Of a stretch of 64,000 nucleotides of DNA, positions 30,910 through 40,042 are shown in pieces. The stretch is from assembly GCF_002847015.1 (NCBI RefSeq), contig NZ_CP025085.1, positions 1,860,001 to 1,924,000 on the forward strand, given 5' to 3'. Every line of letters starts with the position of its first letter. The stretch's first letter is position 1. This stretch comes from Prodigiosinella confusarubida (GTDB lineage: Bacteria; Pseudomonadota; Gammaproteobacteria; Enterobacterales; Enterobacteriaceae). The notes beneath the pieces were generated by a model that did not search any database, was not told the DNA's origin, and saw only the letters and a program-made list of their open reading frames with translations. The position numbers and the translations under genes were made by a program.

Positions 30910-30985
30910 GGGTGATTAGCTCAGCTGGGAGAGCACCTCCCTTACAAGGAGGGGGTCGGCGGTTCGATCCCGTCATCACCCACCA
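30910..30985 (+). tRNA. tRNA-Val (anticodon TAC)
   Basis: 76 nt with encoded CCA. The acceptor stem GGGTGAT pairs with ATCACCC, the anticodon TAC sits in a CTCCC/GGGAG stem, and the T-loop is GGTTCGATCC. It is identical to the second copy. TTGACT at about 30864 and TATAAT at about 30887 upstream look like a strong stable-RNA promoter. Confidence 0.96.
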
Positions 30986-31036
30986 CACTTTTATAAAGTG
31001 TTCCCCCTGTGTAAGAGATTAAAAATATTGAGAAGT

Positions 31037-31112
31037 GGGTGATTAGCTCAGCTGGGAGAGCACCTCCCTTACAAGGAGGGGGTCGGCGGTTCGATCCCGT
31101 CATCACCCACCA
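31037..31112 (+). tRNA. tRNA-Val (anticodon TAC), second copy
   Basis: Identical to 30910-30985, 51 bases downstream in the same cluster. E. coli has three valine copies here; this genome has two. Confidence 0.96.
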
Positions 31113-31119
31113 TTTCTGC

Positions 31120-31195
31120 GGGTCGTTAGCTCAGTTGGTAGAGCAGTTGACTTTTAATCAATTGGTCGCAGGTTCGAATCCTGCACGACCCACCA
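31120..31195 (+). tRNA. tRNA-Lys (anticodon TTT)
   Basis: 76 nt with encoded CCA. The acceptor stem GGGTCGT pairs with ACGACCC, and the anticodon loop CTTTTAA has TTT. It lies seven bases after the second tRNA-Val, so they share a precursor. Its 3' end is repeated 169 bases downstream. Confidence 0.96.
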
Positions 31196-31400
31196 ATTCC
31201 ATTGTGGCCTCTTTCGTTATAAATTCACTGTTATTCCATAGTGCACGTGTCGTGCGGGTGAGAAGCTGCGCTCAGGTTCGAGCCGAGCGGATGCGAGACA
31301 ACAACGCGCTAGCGTTGGCCCGTAGGGTGAGGCCAGAGGCCGAATTATCCTGCACGACCCACCAATTCCATATGTGATCCCTTTTGTTATCAATTCGCTG
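31178..31400 (+). repeat. Duplicated tRNA-Lys 3' end with ~169-bp unit
   Basis: The last 18 bases of tRNA-Lys plus six flanking bases (31178-31201) recur exactly at 31347-31370. The following ~30 bases are also related between the copies. The intervening DNA is GC-rich and structured, with a perfect 6-bp hairpin CAACGC/GCGTTG at 31302-31307 and 31312-31317 and a GGTTCGAGCC T-loop-like stretch near 31275. The layout recalls the rtT repeats after E. coli tyrT, which also carry a tRNA 3' end. Confidence 0.7.
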
Positions 31401-31590
31401 CCACCATTCTTAATGTTCTGTTTCCTGTCATTCTTTGTGTTTTTTCTCAGCGGCTATTTTTCAACTATTATTCTCTATGACACAGTTTTTTTGACTAGCT
31501 ATATCAAATATATTGGTTTTTTATCTGAACAGGAAATGACGACACTAGTGTTGTTTATACAAACCCATTTCCCTCATAAAGGATATAAAA

Positions 31591-32025
31591 ATGATTTCTC
31601 AAGCCAACAAGTGGTTCTCTCAGTTAACCGATCATCCTGATGCGGGGAAATTATTGCTGCGTTTAACTATTGGCATACTGCTGCTTTTCCACGGGGTTGC
31701 CAAGATTGAACACGGTGTGAGTTGGATTGTGGGAATGTTGCAGGAGAATGGTCTACCCGGCTTTATTGCTTATGGTGTTTATATCGGAGAAGTTGTTGTT
31801 CCGGTACTCATTATTCTTGGTTTGTTTACCCGTGTTGCGGGTGCTATTTCCGCTATAAATTTGTTAGTGGCCACGTTGTTGGTGGGGATGGGAAGATTTT
31901 TCACCATAACTCAGGTTGGTGCTTGGGGATTGGAAGTTGAAGCACTTTACTTCCTGGCCAGCCTGGTCATTATGCTGATGGGTAGTGGGCGTTACTCAAT
32001 CACGTCAAACGAAGATTATCGATAG
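31591..32025 (+). CDS. DoxX-family membrane protein
   Basis: The 144 residues have four predicted membrane segments, with the DoxX family patterns L-L-R-L-T-I-G-I-L-L-L-F-H-G-V-A-K near the N-terminus and a Y-I-G-E-V-V-V-P-V-L-I-I-L-G-L segment. Family members are small inner-membrane proteins of the YphA/YqjF type, linked in some bacteria to quinone or redox homeostasis; the exact role here is not known. ATG 31591 has AAAGGA upstream. An IS element lies between this gene and a likely terminator. Confidence 0.85.
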   Translation: MISQANKWFSQLTDHPDAGKLLLRLTIGILLLFHGVAKIEHGVSWIVGMLQENGLPGFIAYGVYIGEVVVPVLIILGLFTRVAGAISAINLLVATLLVGMGRFFTITQVGAWGLEVEALYFLASLVIMLMGSGRYSITSNEDYR

Positions 32026-32175
32026 GCTGGATGAGGGAAACGCTCGTTTAGGACGGTTTCTAATTACTGACAAATGCGTAAGCGGATTATAAAACGTAGC
32101 AAGTACCTATATGGACTTTTGAGTAACAGAAAGTAATACTGCGTACGTATATCCGACCTGTTTGTGAGAATCTTT

Positions 32176-32266
32176 GTTCTCTGGCCTTAATGAGAACCGC
32201 GCCTTTGCTGCTTATCGTCCTTTCGGAGTCATATGCTCCTTGTACTCTCTCAGCATCTGCAAAGGC
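32176..32266 (-). ncRNA. Structured noncoding segment of the IS element (guide-RNA candidate)
   Basis: Downstream of the transposase frame the element has nested inverted repeats: a perfect 8-bp outer pair (32201-32208 with 32259-32266), an inner GGAG/CTCC hairpin (32225-32239), and an adjacent GTTCTC/GAGAAC hairpin (32176-32181 with 32192-32197). IS110/IS1111 elements are known to encode a structured bridge (seek) RNA in a noncoding end, on the 3' side in the IS1111 group. Position and structure fit, but the guide loops have not been matched to flanking DNA. Confidence 0.35.
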
Positions 32267-32335
32267 CGGTATTACCTGTTACTTCATTATCTGTAGTCGT
32301 GTTTTGAGGTGAGTTTAATACTCGATTTTTACATA

Positions 32336-33349
32336 TTAACAAGGCCGATATTCGCTGCGATGAAACAGCATAGCCCAGATGATCCGTGCCAATTTGTTTG
32401 CAATTGCAACTGCCGCTTTCTGTTTACCTCACCGCTCAATCACCTTTAAGGCCCATACGGAGATCCTGTCATTACTCTTACTTGCATAGCGAATAATCGA
32501 CCAAGCTCCCTGGATCAGTTGCCGCCGCAGATAGCTGTTACCTCGTTTGGTTATGCCGCCCAATTTCTGTTTCCCCCCACTGGAAAACTCTTTAGGAACC
32601 AGTCCTAAATTTGCAGAAAAATGCCGAGCACCATGATAGCCAGAACCATCTCCGGCAAATGACACCGCGGCAGTGGCAATGATTTCTGCAACGCCTCTTA
32701 TACCCATCAGTCGCTTGGCATCCGGGTGCGTTCTTGCCTGCAGTTTGATGTCTTTTTCCAGCGAACCTATTGCAACGTTGATCGCACGCAACTCTTCCAT
32801 CAGCTCACGAATGTATTGGCGTGCAATCGTAGTGAGTTGATTACTGGCATCCTCAAGTAATTCCGGCAGCAAAAGATTCAATGGATTACGTCCTTTAGGG
32901 AGGGCTATTCCATATTCACTTAGTAATCCTCTGATTTGATTGGTTAGTGCGGTGCGTATTCTGATCCGGCGCTCGCGAATTCTGTGAGTAATGATGATAT
33001 CAACCTGCGGTAAGGTTCTCGGCTGGACGAAAATCATGTTCGGTCTCTGCGCCGCCTCACAGATAGCGAAGGCATCATTGCGATCGTTCTTATTGCCTTT
33101 GACAAATGGCTTAACATGCTGAGGCGGGATCAGTTTGACGTCATGCCCGAGAGAAAGTAACTCTCTGCCACAATAGTTAGAGCCACTACAAGCTTCCATC
33201 GCAATAGTGGCATCAGGGTAAGTACGCAGAAAAGTCAGGAGCTGAGCACGTTTAATCGAACGGTTAAAAACACTCTTGCCTGCTTGATTTACTCCACATA
33301 CTTGGAAGATATTTTTTGCGAGATCAATTCCTATTAGTGTAACTTTCAT
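32336..33349 (-). pseudogene. IS110-family transposase interrupted by a TGA codon
   Basis: DEDD-type transposase with an N-terminal RuvC-like domain (G-I-D-L-A-K-N first Asp; E-A-C-S-G-S; K-N-D-R-N-D-A) and a C-terminal transposase-20 domain (M-G-I-R-G-V, L-G-L-V-P-K-E-F-S-S-G, K-R-G-N-S-Y-L-R). Translation stops at TGA 32431-32429 after K-V-I-E-R. The same frame continues for 30 more sensible codons (G-K-Q-K-A-A-V-A-I-A-N-K-L-A-R-I-I-W-A-M) to TAA at 32336. One CGA-to-TGA change in an arginine codon explains this. ATG 33349 is preferred over GTG 33358. Full length would be about 337 residues. Confidence 0.85.
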
Positions 33350-33536
33350 TTTGGACACCTTTTGTTGTTATTGAACGTGCAAATTCAATATGGCGTAAAT
33401 GACGCCTACTTCACAAGAGGTGTCCATCCCATCATCCTTGTAAGCTTAAGCCGCGCTATCCCTCTGGCGCGGATACTTTACTTCTATCACTCATTATCAC
33501 CGTTCTGATTCGGCACATAGATTGATCAACGGTCTG

Positions 33537-33564
33537 AAGGGAGCATCGGCTCCCTTTTATTTTT
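33537..33564 (+). terminator. Plus-strand terminator between the IS element and srmB
   Basis: A perfect 8-bp stem (33537-33544 with 33549-33556) with loop ATCG is followed on the plus strand by TTATTTTTAT. It is oriented to stop plus-strand transcription, such as from the DoxX gene before the IS element arrived. On the minus strand it lacks a T run but may still cap srmB. Confidence 0.7.
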
Positions 33565-33577
33565 ATGGCTATAATGA

Positions 33578-34903
33578 TCAACTTTCAGTCGGTTTTTCCA
33601 TCTTGTCAGCGGGCTGACGACGTTTACCAACATTTTTACTATCGCGGTGACGAATTTTCACCTTTACTTTCTGTTTATCTTTCTCTTTCTGTTCTTTGCG
33701 TTTGGTCAACACTTTCTTGGATGGCTTTCCGGTCACGTTGTCGTTTGGTGCCCGTGTGCTGGGACGTAGTTCATCCACCACGCGAGGCTTTAACGGTTCA
33801 TTCAGATAACGACTAATTTTCCCCAGCAGCAGGTGATCGTGGGCTTCAACCAGCGATATTGCACATCCTTTGCGACCTGCACGGCCAGTTCGGCCAATAC
33901 GGTGTAGATAGGTATCTGCGGTGCGTGGTAAATCGAAGTTAAATACATGGCTGATATCGTTAATATCGATGCCTCGAGCAGCAATGTCAGTTGCAACCAG
34001 TACATTTACCCGCCCCTCGCTTAAGCGCTTGATAGCCTCGTTTCTTTTGGCCTGGACCATCTCGCCTTCCAGATAACAGGACTGAATGCCGGCTGCATGC
34101 AACCATCCAACCAGCTCATGGACACGTTCACGTTTGCGCACAAACACAATAGAACGAGTGACATCCGGTTGTTTCAATAAGTGGCGTAACAGGGCGGTTT
34201 TGTGTTCAAGATCATCGGCACGGTAGTACCATTGCAGAATCTTTTTACGTTCCCGGCGTGAAGGATCGGACTCTATTTCTATCGGATCATTCAGCAGGCG
34301 TTCGGCAAAATCCTGAATGGCGTCGCCTTCCAGTGTGGCCGAGAACAGCAGTGTTTGCTTGCGCCAGCGTGTTTCACCGGCGATGTGCTCGATATCCTGT
34401 GCAAAGCCCAGTTCCAGCATGCGATCAGCTTCATCCAGGATCAGCGTTTCGACTGCCCGGCAGTCAAAATTTTCTTCTTTAATGTATTGCAACAATCGCC
34501 CGGTGGTCGCAACCACGAGATCCTGATTTTCACTAAACACTTCGGCGTGGTTCATATAGGCGACGCCACCAGTGATAGTGGCTATATCCAGATGCGTGTG
34601 CGCAGCCAGCAGGCGAGCCTGGTCAGCAACCTGCATCGCCAGCTCACGGGTTGGCGTCAGAATTAGAACCCGAGGCGGTCCTGATTTTTTCCGTGGAAAA
34701 TCGAGTAGATGCTGTAGAACCGGCAACAGATAGGCAGCGGTCTTCCCTGTACCTGTTGGTGCGGAGCCCAGTACATCTCGCCCTTCCATCGCTGGGGGAA
34801 TAGCGGCAGCCTGAATTGCTGTCGGGCGCTGAAAGCCTATGTCACGCAAGGCATCAAGCAGGCTTTCGTCAAGATCAAACTCGGAAAAATTGGTTGCAGT
34901 CAT
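33578..34903 (-). CDS. srmB: ATP-dependent RNA helicase SrmB
   Basis: DEAD-box helicase acting early in 50S ribosome assembly. The 441 residues carry the Q motif (F-x-x-P-T-A-I-Q), Walker A A-P-T-G-T-G-K-T, P-T-R-E-L-A, D-E-A-D, S-A-T, A-T-D-I-A-A-R-G-I-D, and H-R-I-G-R-T-G-R-A-G-R, then a basic Lys/Arg-rich tail of about 60 residues that binds RNA. It is divergent from trmN6, as in E. coli. Confidence 0.96.
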   Translation of the reverse strand: MTATNFSEFDLDESLLDALRDIGFQRPTAIQAAAIPPAMEGRDVLGSAPTGTGKTAAYLLPVLQHLLDFPRKKSGPPRVLILTPTRELAMQVADQARLLAAHTHLDIATITGGVAYMNHAEVFSENQDLVVATTGRLLQYIKEENFDCRAVETLILDEADRMLELGFAQDIEHIAGETRWRKQTLLFSATLEGDAIQDFAERLLNDPIEIESDPSRRERKKILQWYYRADDLEHKTALLRHLLKQPDVTRSIVFVRKRERVHELVGWLHAAGIQSCYLEGEMVQAKRNEAIKRLSEGRVNVLVATDIAARGIDINDISHVFNFDLPRTADTYLHRIGRTGRAGRKGCAISLVEAHDHLLLGKISRYLNEPLKPRVVDELRPSTRAPNDNVTGKPSKKVLTKRKEQKEKDKQKVKVKIRHRDSKNVGKRRQPADKMEKPTES

Positions 34904-35035
34904 TGTCTACCTCTGTTCGGGGCGGTGATTATAGACGCATTGGCCTGGTTGTTCATCTGTTTAAGCTGCGATGACTACTTTTCCTCGACTTGAGATTCTC
35001 TTATGCTACCCCGGTTTGGTACGGAATGACGAATA

Positions 35036-35779
35036 ATGAAGCATCAAGACAGTAAATCAGGATTGCGGTCCGGTGGTTTTACCTTTAAGCAATTTTTTGT
35101 TGCGCACGATCGTTGCGCGATGAAAGTCGGAACCGATGGCATAGTCCTGGGCGCGTGGGCACCGTTGCGATCTGTGGGCAGAATATTGGATATTGGCTGT
35201 GGTTCTGGTGTGATTGCCTTAATGCTGGCTCAGCGTAGTGGGGGAGCCGTCCCTGTTGATGCAGTTGAACTGGATGCAGTGGCCAGTCAGCAGGCAATGG
35301 ACAATGTATCTACATCACCGTGGTCTGACACGATTAATATTTATCATGCTGATATTACTCGGTTTATACCAGCTACCACTGCGCCATACTCGCTGATTGT
35401 CAGTAATCCGCCGTATTTTTCCCCAGGGGTGTCCTGTCGAACGGAACAGCGTGCGCAGGCGCGTTATACCACAACGTTGACACATTCAGACTTATTGAAC
35501 TGTGCTCATCGACTCTTGGCTGATGACGGATTGTTTTGTGTCGTATTGCCCCACCAGGTTGTAGAGGAATTTCTGAATAATGCCCGTGATGGCGGCTGGC
35601 ATCTCAGACAGCGCACGGATGTGGCGGAATATGCATCTCGGGCTGCTCATCGAGTGTTGCTGGCGCTGTCTCACCAGCCGGGTGCCGTGATAGAAACATC
35701 ACTGGTCATCCGCGATGACCACCAATGTTATTCCGTCGCTTTCCGAACGCTGACCCAGGATTTTTATTTGTTTATGTAG
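35036..35779 (+). CDS. trmN6: tRNA1(Val) (adenine37-N6)-methyltransferase
   Basis: SAM-dependent methyltransferase (E. coli YfiC) that makes m6A37 in the tRNA-Val read by anticodon cmo5UAC. The 247 residues show the SAM loop [14 protein letters not shown] and the N6-adenine catalytic motif S-N-P-P-Y-F, with F-T-F-K-Q-F-F-V near the N-terminus. It is convergent with nadB. Its substrate tRNA-Val(TAC) is encoded 4 kb away in two copies. Confidence 0.95.
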   Translation: MKHQDSKSGLRSGGFTFKQFFVAHDRCAMKVGTDGIVLGAWAPLRSVGRILDIGCGSGVIALMLAQRSGGAVPVDAVELDAVASQQAMDNVSTSPWSDTINIYHADITRFIPATTAPYSLIVSNPPYFSPGVSCRTEQRAQARYTTTLTHSDLLNCAHRLLADDGLFCVVLPHQVVEEFLNNARDGGWHLRQRTDVAEYASRAAHRVLLALSHQPGAVIETSLVIRDDHQCYSVAFRTLTQDFYLFM

Positions 35780-35827
35780 GTTGAGAACAGCGAGGCTCAA
35801 GGCCCCGCCTTTCTCTCTCCAAGGGGA

Positions 35828-37429
35828 TTATGGATGCAAAATCGTAGGCTGTGGTGTGTCTGAGCGCTCGGGGTAATCGAGCGTATAATGCAATCCGCGG
35901 CTTTCTTTTCTTTCCAGCGCACAACGGACGATCAACTCGGCAACCTGAACCAGGTTACGCAATTCCAGCAGGTTGTTGGAAATACGGAAATGTGCATAGT
36001 ATTCATTAATTTCATGCTGTAACAGATTGATGCGGTGTAATGCCCGTTCCAGTCGCTTGGTGGTACGAACAATACCGACGTAGTCCCACATGAAAAGCCG
36101 CAGCTCATGCCAGTTATGCTGGATAATGACCTGCTCATCAGAGTTGTCCACCTGGCTTTCATCCCACGATGGCAGATGATCGACCAGCTGCTTGCTTGGC
36201 AGACGCTTAAGAATGTCTTCAGCCGCTGACCAGCCATAAACCAGACACTCCAGCAGTGAGTTGGAGGCCATCCGGTTGGCGCCATGCAATCCGGTGTAGC
36301 TGACTTCACCAATGGCATAAAGTCCGTTCAAATCGGTTCTGCCTTGCTGATCCACCACTACGCCACCACAGGTATAGTGTGCGGCGGGAACTATCGGGAC
36401 TGGTTCTTTGGTCAGATCGATACCCAGTGACAGTAATTTTTCATAAATGGTCGGAAAATGATGAGTAATGAATTCCGCAGGTTTATGGCTGATATCCAGG
36501 TACATACAGTCAGCCCCCAGACGCTTCATTTCGTGATCGATGGCACGGGCGACAATATCTCGGGGGGCTAGCTCGGCACGTGAATCAAAGTCGGGCATAA
36601 AGCGGCTGCCATCAGGGCGTTTCAGGTAAGCACCTTCACCACGTAGGGCTTCTGTAAGCAAAAAATTCCTGGCTTGCGGATGAAATAGGCAGGTGGGATG
36701 AAACTGGTTGAATTCAAGATTGGCGACCCTGCATCCTGCACGCCATGCCATGGCGATACCGTCACCGGAAGAAACATCTGGATTGGTAGTGTACTGATAC
36801 ACCTTGGCGGCACCACCACTGGCCAGTACGACTGTTTTAGCCTGGCAGGACTCGACGACTTCCTTTTCCCGGTTCCAAATGTAAGCGCCTACCACCCGTT
36901 TATGGCCTGCTAGCCCCAGCTTGCTGGACGTGATCAGGTCAACCGCATTACAGCGCTCCATCAGCGTGATATTGGGATGTGCGAGAGCTTTACCAACCAA
37001 TGTCGTTTCGACTTCTTTGCCCGTGGCATCGGCAGCGTGCAGAATGCGTCGATGACTGTGACCCCCTTCCCGGGTTAAATGGTAACGAGCTTCGCCATGA
37101 GGGGAGTTTTCAGTATCAAACAATACACCCTGGTCAATCAGCCATTGAACACAGTGTTTGGCGTTGTTGGCAATAAAGGATACTGCCTCGCGTTCACACA
37201 GACCATCACCAGCAATCAATGTATCTTCAATGTGGGAGTCGATACTGTCTGTTTCATCAAAAACAGCGGCGATCCCGCCCTGGGCATAAAAGGTGGCGCC
37301 TTCGTTCAATGGCCCTTTGCTGAGAACCATCACTCTGGAATGCGGGGCGAGGCGAAGTGCTAGCGAGAGTCCCGCTGCTCCGCTGCCGATGATGAGGACA
37401 TCGCAGTCGTGTTCAGTAGTTGAATTCAT
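35828..37429 (-). CDS. nadB: L-aspartate oxidase
   Basis: FAD enzyme that oxidises L-aspartate to iminoaspartate, the first step of de novo NAD synthesis with NadA. The 533 residues have the dinucleotide motif I-I-G-S-G-A-A-G-L, the covalent-type succinate-dehydrogenase-like segment [15 protein letters not shown], and H-Y-T-C-G-G-V (active-site region), with a C-terminal helical domain. It is divergent from rpoE, as in E. coli. Confidence 0.97.
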   Translation of the reverse strand: MNSTTEHDCDVLIIGSGAAGLSLALRLAPHSRVMVLSKGPLNEGATFYAQGGIAAVFDETDSIDSHIEDTLIAGDGLCEREAVSFIANNAKHCVQWLIDQGVLFDTENSPHGEARYHLTREGGHSHRRILHAADATGKEVETTLVGKALAHPNITLMERCNAVDLITSSKLGLAGHKRVVGAYIWNREKEVVESCQAKTVVLASGGAAKVYQYTTNPDVSSGDGIAMAWRAGCRVANLEFNQFHPTCLFHPQARNFLLTEALRGEGAYLKRPDGSRFMPDFDSRAELAPRDIVARAIDHEMKRLGADCMYLDISHKPAEFITHHFPTIYEKLLSLGIDLTKEPVPIVPAAHYTCGGVVVDQQGRTDLNGLYAIGEVSYTGLHGANRMASNSLLECLVYGWSAAEDILKRLPSKQLVDHLPSWDESQVDNSDEQVIIQHNWHELRLFMWDYVGIVRTTKRLERALHRINLLQHEINEYYAHFRISNNLLELRNLVQVAELIVRCALERKESRGLHYTLDYPERSDTPQPTILHP

Positions 37430-37690
37430 GATGAGTGTTGTTTAGTTTATAAAACAGTAAAACGAATCCTAGCACTAGATAGGTTATTTATGCAGCCTTT
37501 TTGTTCATTTTGTTAAACATACTCTGAATGTGATGCTAACCCTCTATCGCAGCGTGACTTATGGTGCCAGAACTGTGGTTTTGGCGTATGATTCGCTCTG
37601 AAATGGGGTGCAAATGAGAAAAGATAGTGTGAACTATTGTGTATCCCAGAAAATTCAATGAAGTAGTCATTAAAATAAACGTCATAGCGC

Positions 37691-37718
37691 GGAACTTTAT
37701 TATTCAATTACACTCCAA
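37691..37718 (+). promoter_or_regulatory. Sigma-E-type promoter of rpoE
   Basis: GGAACTT at 37691-37697 is the consensus sigma-E -35 element. After 16 bases comes TCCAA (37714-37718), close to the TCTAA/TCAAA -10. This sits about 85 bases before the rpoE start, the place of the autoregulated promoter in E. coli. The link to sigma-E is by consensus match only. Confidence 0.7.
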
Positions 37719-37801
37719 GCGTGAGCTTGCTCTGATTTCAGTGAATAGCTGGCAGTACTTAACATAGGCGTGGAGACGGGTTTGGGGAGATATTACCTCG
37801 G

Positions 37802-38377
37802 ATGAGCGAGCAGTTAGCGGATCAGGTTCTGGTTGAGCGGGTCCAGAAAGGAGATCAGAATTCGTTCAATTTACTGGTTATTCGTTACCAGCATAAAGTG
37901 GCGAGTCTGGTATCCCGTTATGTTCCTCCGGGAGACGTGCCGGACGTAGTGCAGGAATCCTTTATCAAGGCCTATCGTGCGCTGGAGTCTTTTCGTGGCG
38001 ATAGTGCTTTTTACACTTGGTTGTACCGTATCGCGGTGAATACGGCAAAAAATTACCTGGTAGCGCAGGGTCGGCGACCTCCCTCTAGCGATGTGGACGC
38101 CAACGATGCTGAAAATTATGAAAATGCCAGTGCATTGAAAGAAATATCGAACCCTGAGAATTTAATGTTGTCAGATGAGTTGCGAAGAATTGTTTTCCGT
38201 ACCATAGAGTCACTGCCTGAGGATTTACGTTTGGCAATTACTCTGCGTGAACTGGATGGACTAAGCTATGAAGAGATAGCGTCCATAATGGATTGCCCGG
38301 TCGGTACTGTTCGGTCGAGGATTTTCCGCGCTCGGGAAGCGATTGATAATAAAGTACAACCACTTATTCAGCGTTAG
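37802..38377 (+). CDS. rpoE: RNA polymerase sigma-E factor
   Basis: ECF sigma factor for envelope stress. The 191 residues have region 2 (V-I-R-Y-Q-H-K-V with V-P-D-V-V-Q-E-S-F-I-K-A-Y-R, F-Y-T-W-L-Y-R-I-A) and region 4 (L-R-E-L-D-G-L-S-Y-E-E-I-A, G-T-V-R-S-R-I-F-R-A-R-E-A). It leads the rpoE-rseA-rseB-rseC operon, with a sigma-E promoter upstream. Targets expected from the family include degP, also in this window. Confidence 0.97.
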   Translation: MSEQLADQVLVERVQKGDQNSFNLLVIRYQHKVASLVSRYVPPGDVPDVVQESFIKAYRALESFRGDSAFYTWLYRIAVNTAKNYLVAQGRRPPSSDVDANDAENYENASALKEISNPENLMLSDELRRIVFRTIESLPEDLRLAITLRELDGLSYEEIASIMDCPVGTVRSRIFRAREAIDNKVQPLIQR

Positions 38378-38427
38378 CTTGTTCTTGACGCTAACAATGG
38401 CGGGTTTGACAAGGTAAGGGTGTCAGT

Positions 38428-39087
38428 ATGCAGAAAGAGAAACTTTCCGCTCTAATGGATGGCGAAGTAGTTGATAATGAACTGCTGAGTGCTTTGTCGA
38501 AGGATGACAAGTTACAGCAAAGTTGGCAGAGTTATCATTTGATCCGCGATACATTACGTGGTGATGTCTGTGATAACGTAGTGAATATTGACATTGCCGA
38601 ACGGGTAGCCGCTGTGCTGAAAAAAGAGCCGCTACGTCTCATTTCTCACACCGTAGCTGATGTTCAACCACATCCACAAACCTGGCATCGATTGCCGTTC
38701 TGGCACAAGATTCGTCCGTTTGCCAGTCAACTGACTCAAATTGGTGTTGCCGCCTGTGTTTCACTGGCAGTGATTGCTGGTGTGCAACACTATCAGCAAG
38801 GTAATGTGACGCCAGAAAGCGCTGGAGGAACACCGGTGCTGAGTACGACACTGCCCATGTTAGGTGCCGCATCACCGGTAAGTCTAAGTGTCCCGGCTGA
38901 AAACGGTGTCGCACATGGCGGACAGCGCCAGATGCAGGCGCAGCATGAGCGTATTAATGCGCTGTTGCAGGATTACGAATTGCAGCGTCGGGTCTATTCC
39001 GATCAGCTTCAGCTTCAGCAACCTGACGTTCAGCAGGCCGCCGTGCAAGTACCTGGGACTCAATCATTAGGAATGCAACCGCAGTAA
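38428..39087 (+). CDS. rseA: Anti-sigma-E factor RseA
   Basis: Single-pass inner-membrane protein that holds sigma-E inactive. The 219 residues begin with the cytoplasmic anti-sigma domain (M-Q-K-E-K-L-S-A-L-M-D-G-E), followed by a membrane segment at about 101-121, then a periplasmic tail. A-S-P-V-S-L-S-V-P at about 148-156 matches the DegS cleavage region, with the cut expected between V151 and S152 by analogy to E. coli. A Gln-rich C-terminus binds RseB. It overlaps rseB by one base. Confidence 0.95.
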   Translation: MQKEKLSALMDGEVVDNELLSALSKDDKLQQSWQSYHLIRDTLRGDVCDNVVNIDIAERVAAVLKKEPLRLISHTVADVQPHPQTWHRLPFWHKIRPFASQLTQIGVAACVSLAVIAGVQHYQQGNVTPESAGGTPVLSTTLPMLGAASPVSLSVPAENGVAHGGQRQMQAQHERINALLQDYELQRRVYSDQLQLQQPDVQQAAVQVPGTQSLGMQPQ

Positions 39088-40040
39088 TGAAGCGCTTTTG
39101 GTTTGTCGCATGCATTTTTTTTGGCAGTCTGTCTTATTCTTCTATCGCTCTGGCGCAGAATGACTCCAGAGCGATATTGCAGCAGATGAGCAGTGCCAGT
39201 CAGTCATTAAATTATGAAATGTATTTCATCAATGTTTCCCACTTGGGAATTGATTCCCTGCGTTATCGCCATATTATTCAGGACAAGGATACACTGGCAC
39301 AATTGATCCACCTCGACGGCCCTCGTCGGGAGATTCTGCAACGTGGCAATAGTATTATCTATCACGAAGCTGATATGGAACCTTTCACGTTGTCGGGTGA
39401 ACATATTGTGGATTCTCTACCCGCCTTGATGTTCGCTGATTTCCAGCATTTGTCCGGATACTATGATTTCATTCCCACTGGGCGTATACGGCTTGCTGAC
39501 CGTCAAGGGGACGTTATTCGTATTGTATCCCGTGATGGTACGCGTTTTAGCTATGTAGTCTGCCTGGATTCTGAGACCAAATTACCTCTGCGTGTCGATT
39601 TGCTTGACCAGAATGGTGAGATGCTGGAGCAGTTTCGGGCCATTTCCATTGTCGTGGGTGACAATATTCAAAAACTCATGGCACCATTGAAAAATCTTAA
39701 GCAGCCACCATTACTCAGTCTATCGACTAAAACGTCGGCAAATTTTAACTGGGTGGCTGAATGGTTACCGATGGGAGTAGAAGAGATTTCTCGTAATCAA
39801 CATCTGTTGTCAGGTGTTAATGTTCCTGTGGAGTCGCGGTTTTACAGTGATGGTTTGTTCAGTTTTTCTGTGAATATCAGTCCGGCTAGTGAAACAGCTC
39901 GCTCTGAGCGAAATGCATTCGTTGGCCGTCGGACAGTGCATACAGAAATCCGTGATAACCATGAAATTACCGTCATTGGTGAGCTACCGTTGGCTACGGC
40001 TAAACGTATCGCAGATAACATTATTTTTAAGGCACAGTAG
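39087..40040 (+). CDS. rseB: Sigma-E regulator RseB
   Basis: Periplasmic MucB/RseB protein that protects RseA from DegS and senses lipopolysaccharide. The 317 residues have a signal peptide (about 1-23, ending A-L-A-Q), an N-terminal lipoprotein-carrier-like domain (residues ~25-200) and a smaller C-terminal RseA-binding domain. The start ATG overlaps the rseA stop, and rseC follows two bases after the stop, so the operon is tightly coupled. Confidence 0.95.
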   Translation: MKRFWFVACIFFGSLSYSSIALAQNDSRAILQQMSSASQSLNYEMYFINVSHLGIDSLRYRHIIQDKDTLAQLIHLDGPRREILQRGNSIIYHEADMEPFTLSGEHIVDSLPALMFADFQHLSGYYDFIPTGRIRLADRQGDVIRIVSRDGTRFSYVVCLDSETKLPLRVDLLDQNGEMLEQFRAISIVVGDNIQKLMAPLKNLKQPPLLSLSTKTSANFNWVAEWLPMGVEEISRNQHLLSGVNVPVESRFYSDGLFSFSVNISPASETARSERNAFVGRRTVHTEIRDNHEITVIGELPLATAKRIADNIIFKAQ

Positions 40041-40042
40041 TA

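Larger units (their letters stand above)
32111..33427 (-). mobile_element. IS110-family insertion sequence (IS1111-like), ends approximate
   Basis: About 1.3 kb holding an IS110-type transposase gene, a long noncoding 3' segment, and imperfectly matching inverted ends. ATGGAC plus a related tail starts at 32111 on the plus strand and at 33427 on the minus strand. Upstream of the gene are an 8-bp inverted pair GGACACCT/AGGTGTCC (33353-33360 and 33418-33425) enclosing two small hairpins (33371-33388 and 33392-33406). A noncoding region on the 3' side is typical of the IS1111 group. No target duplication is visible, as expected for the family. The ends are judged by eye. Confidence 0.6.
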
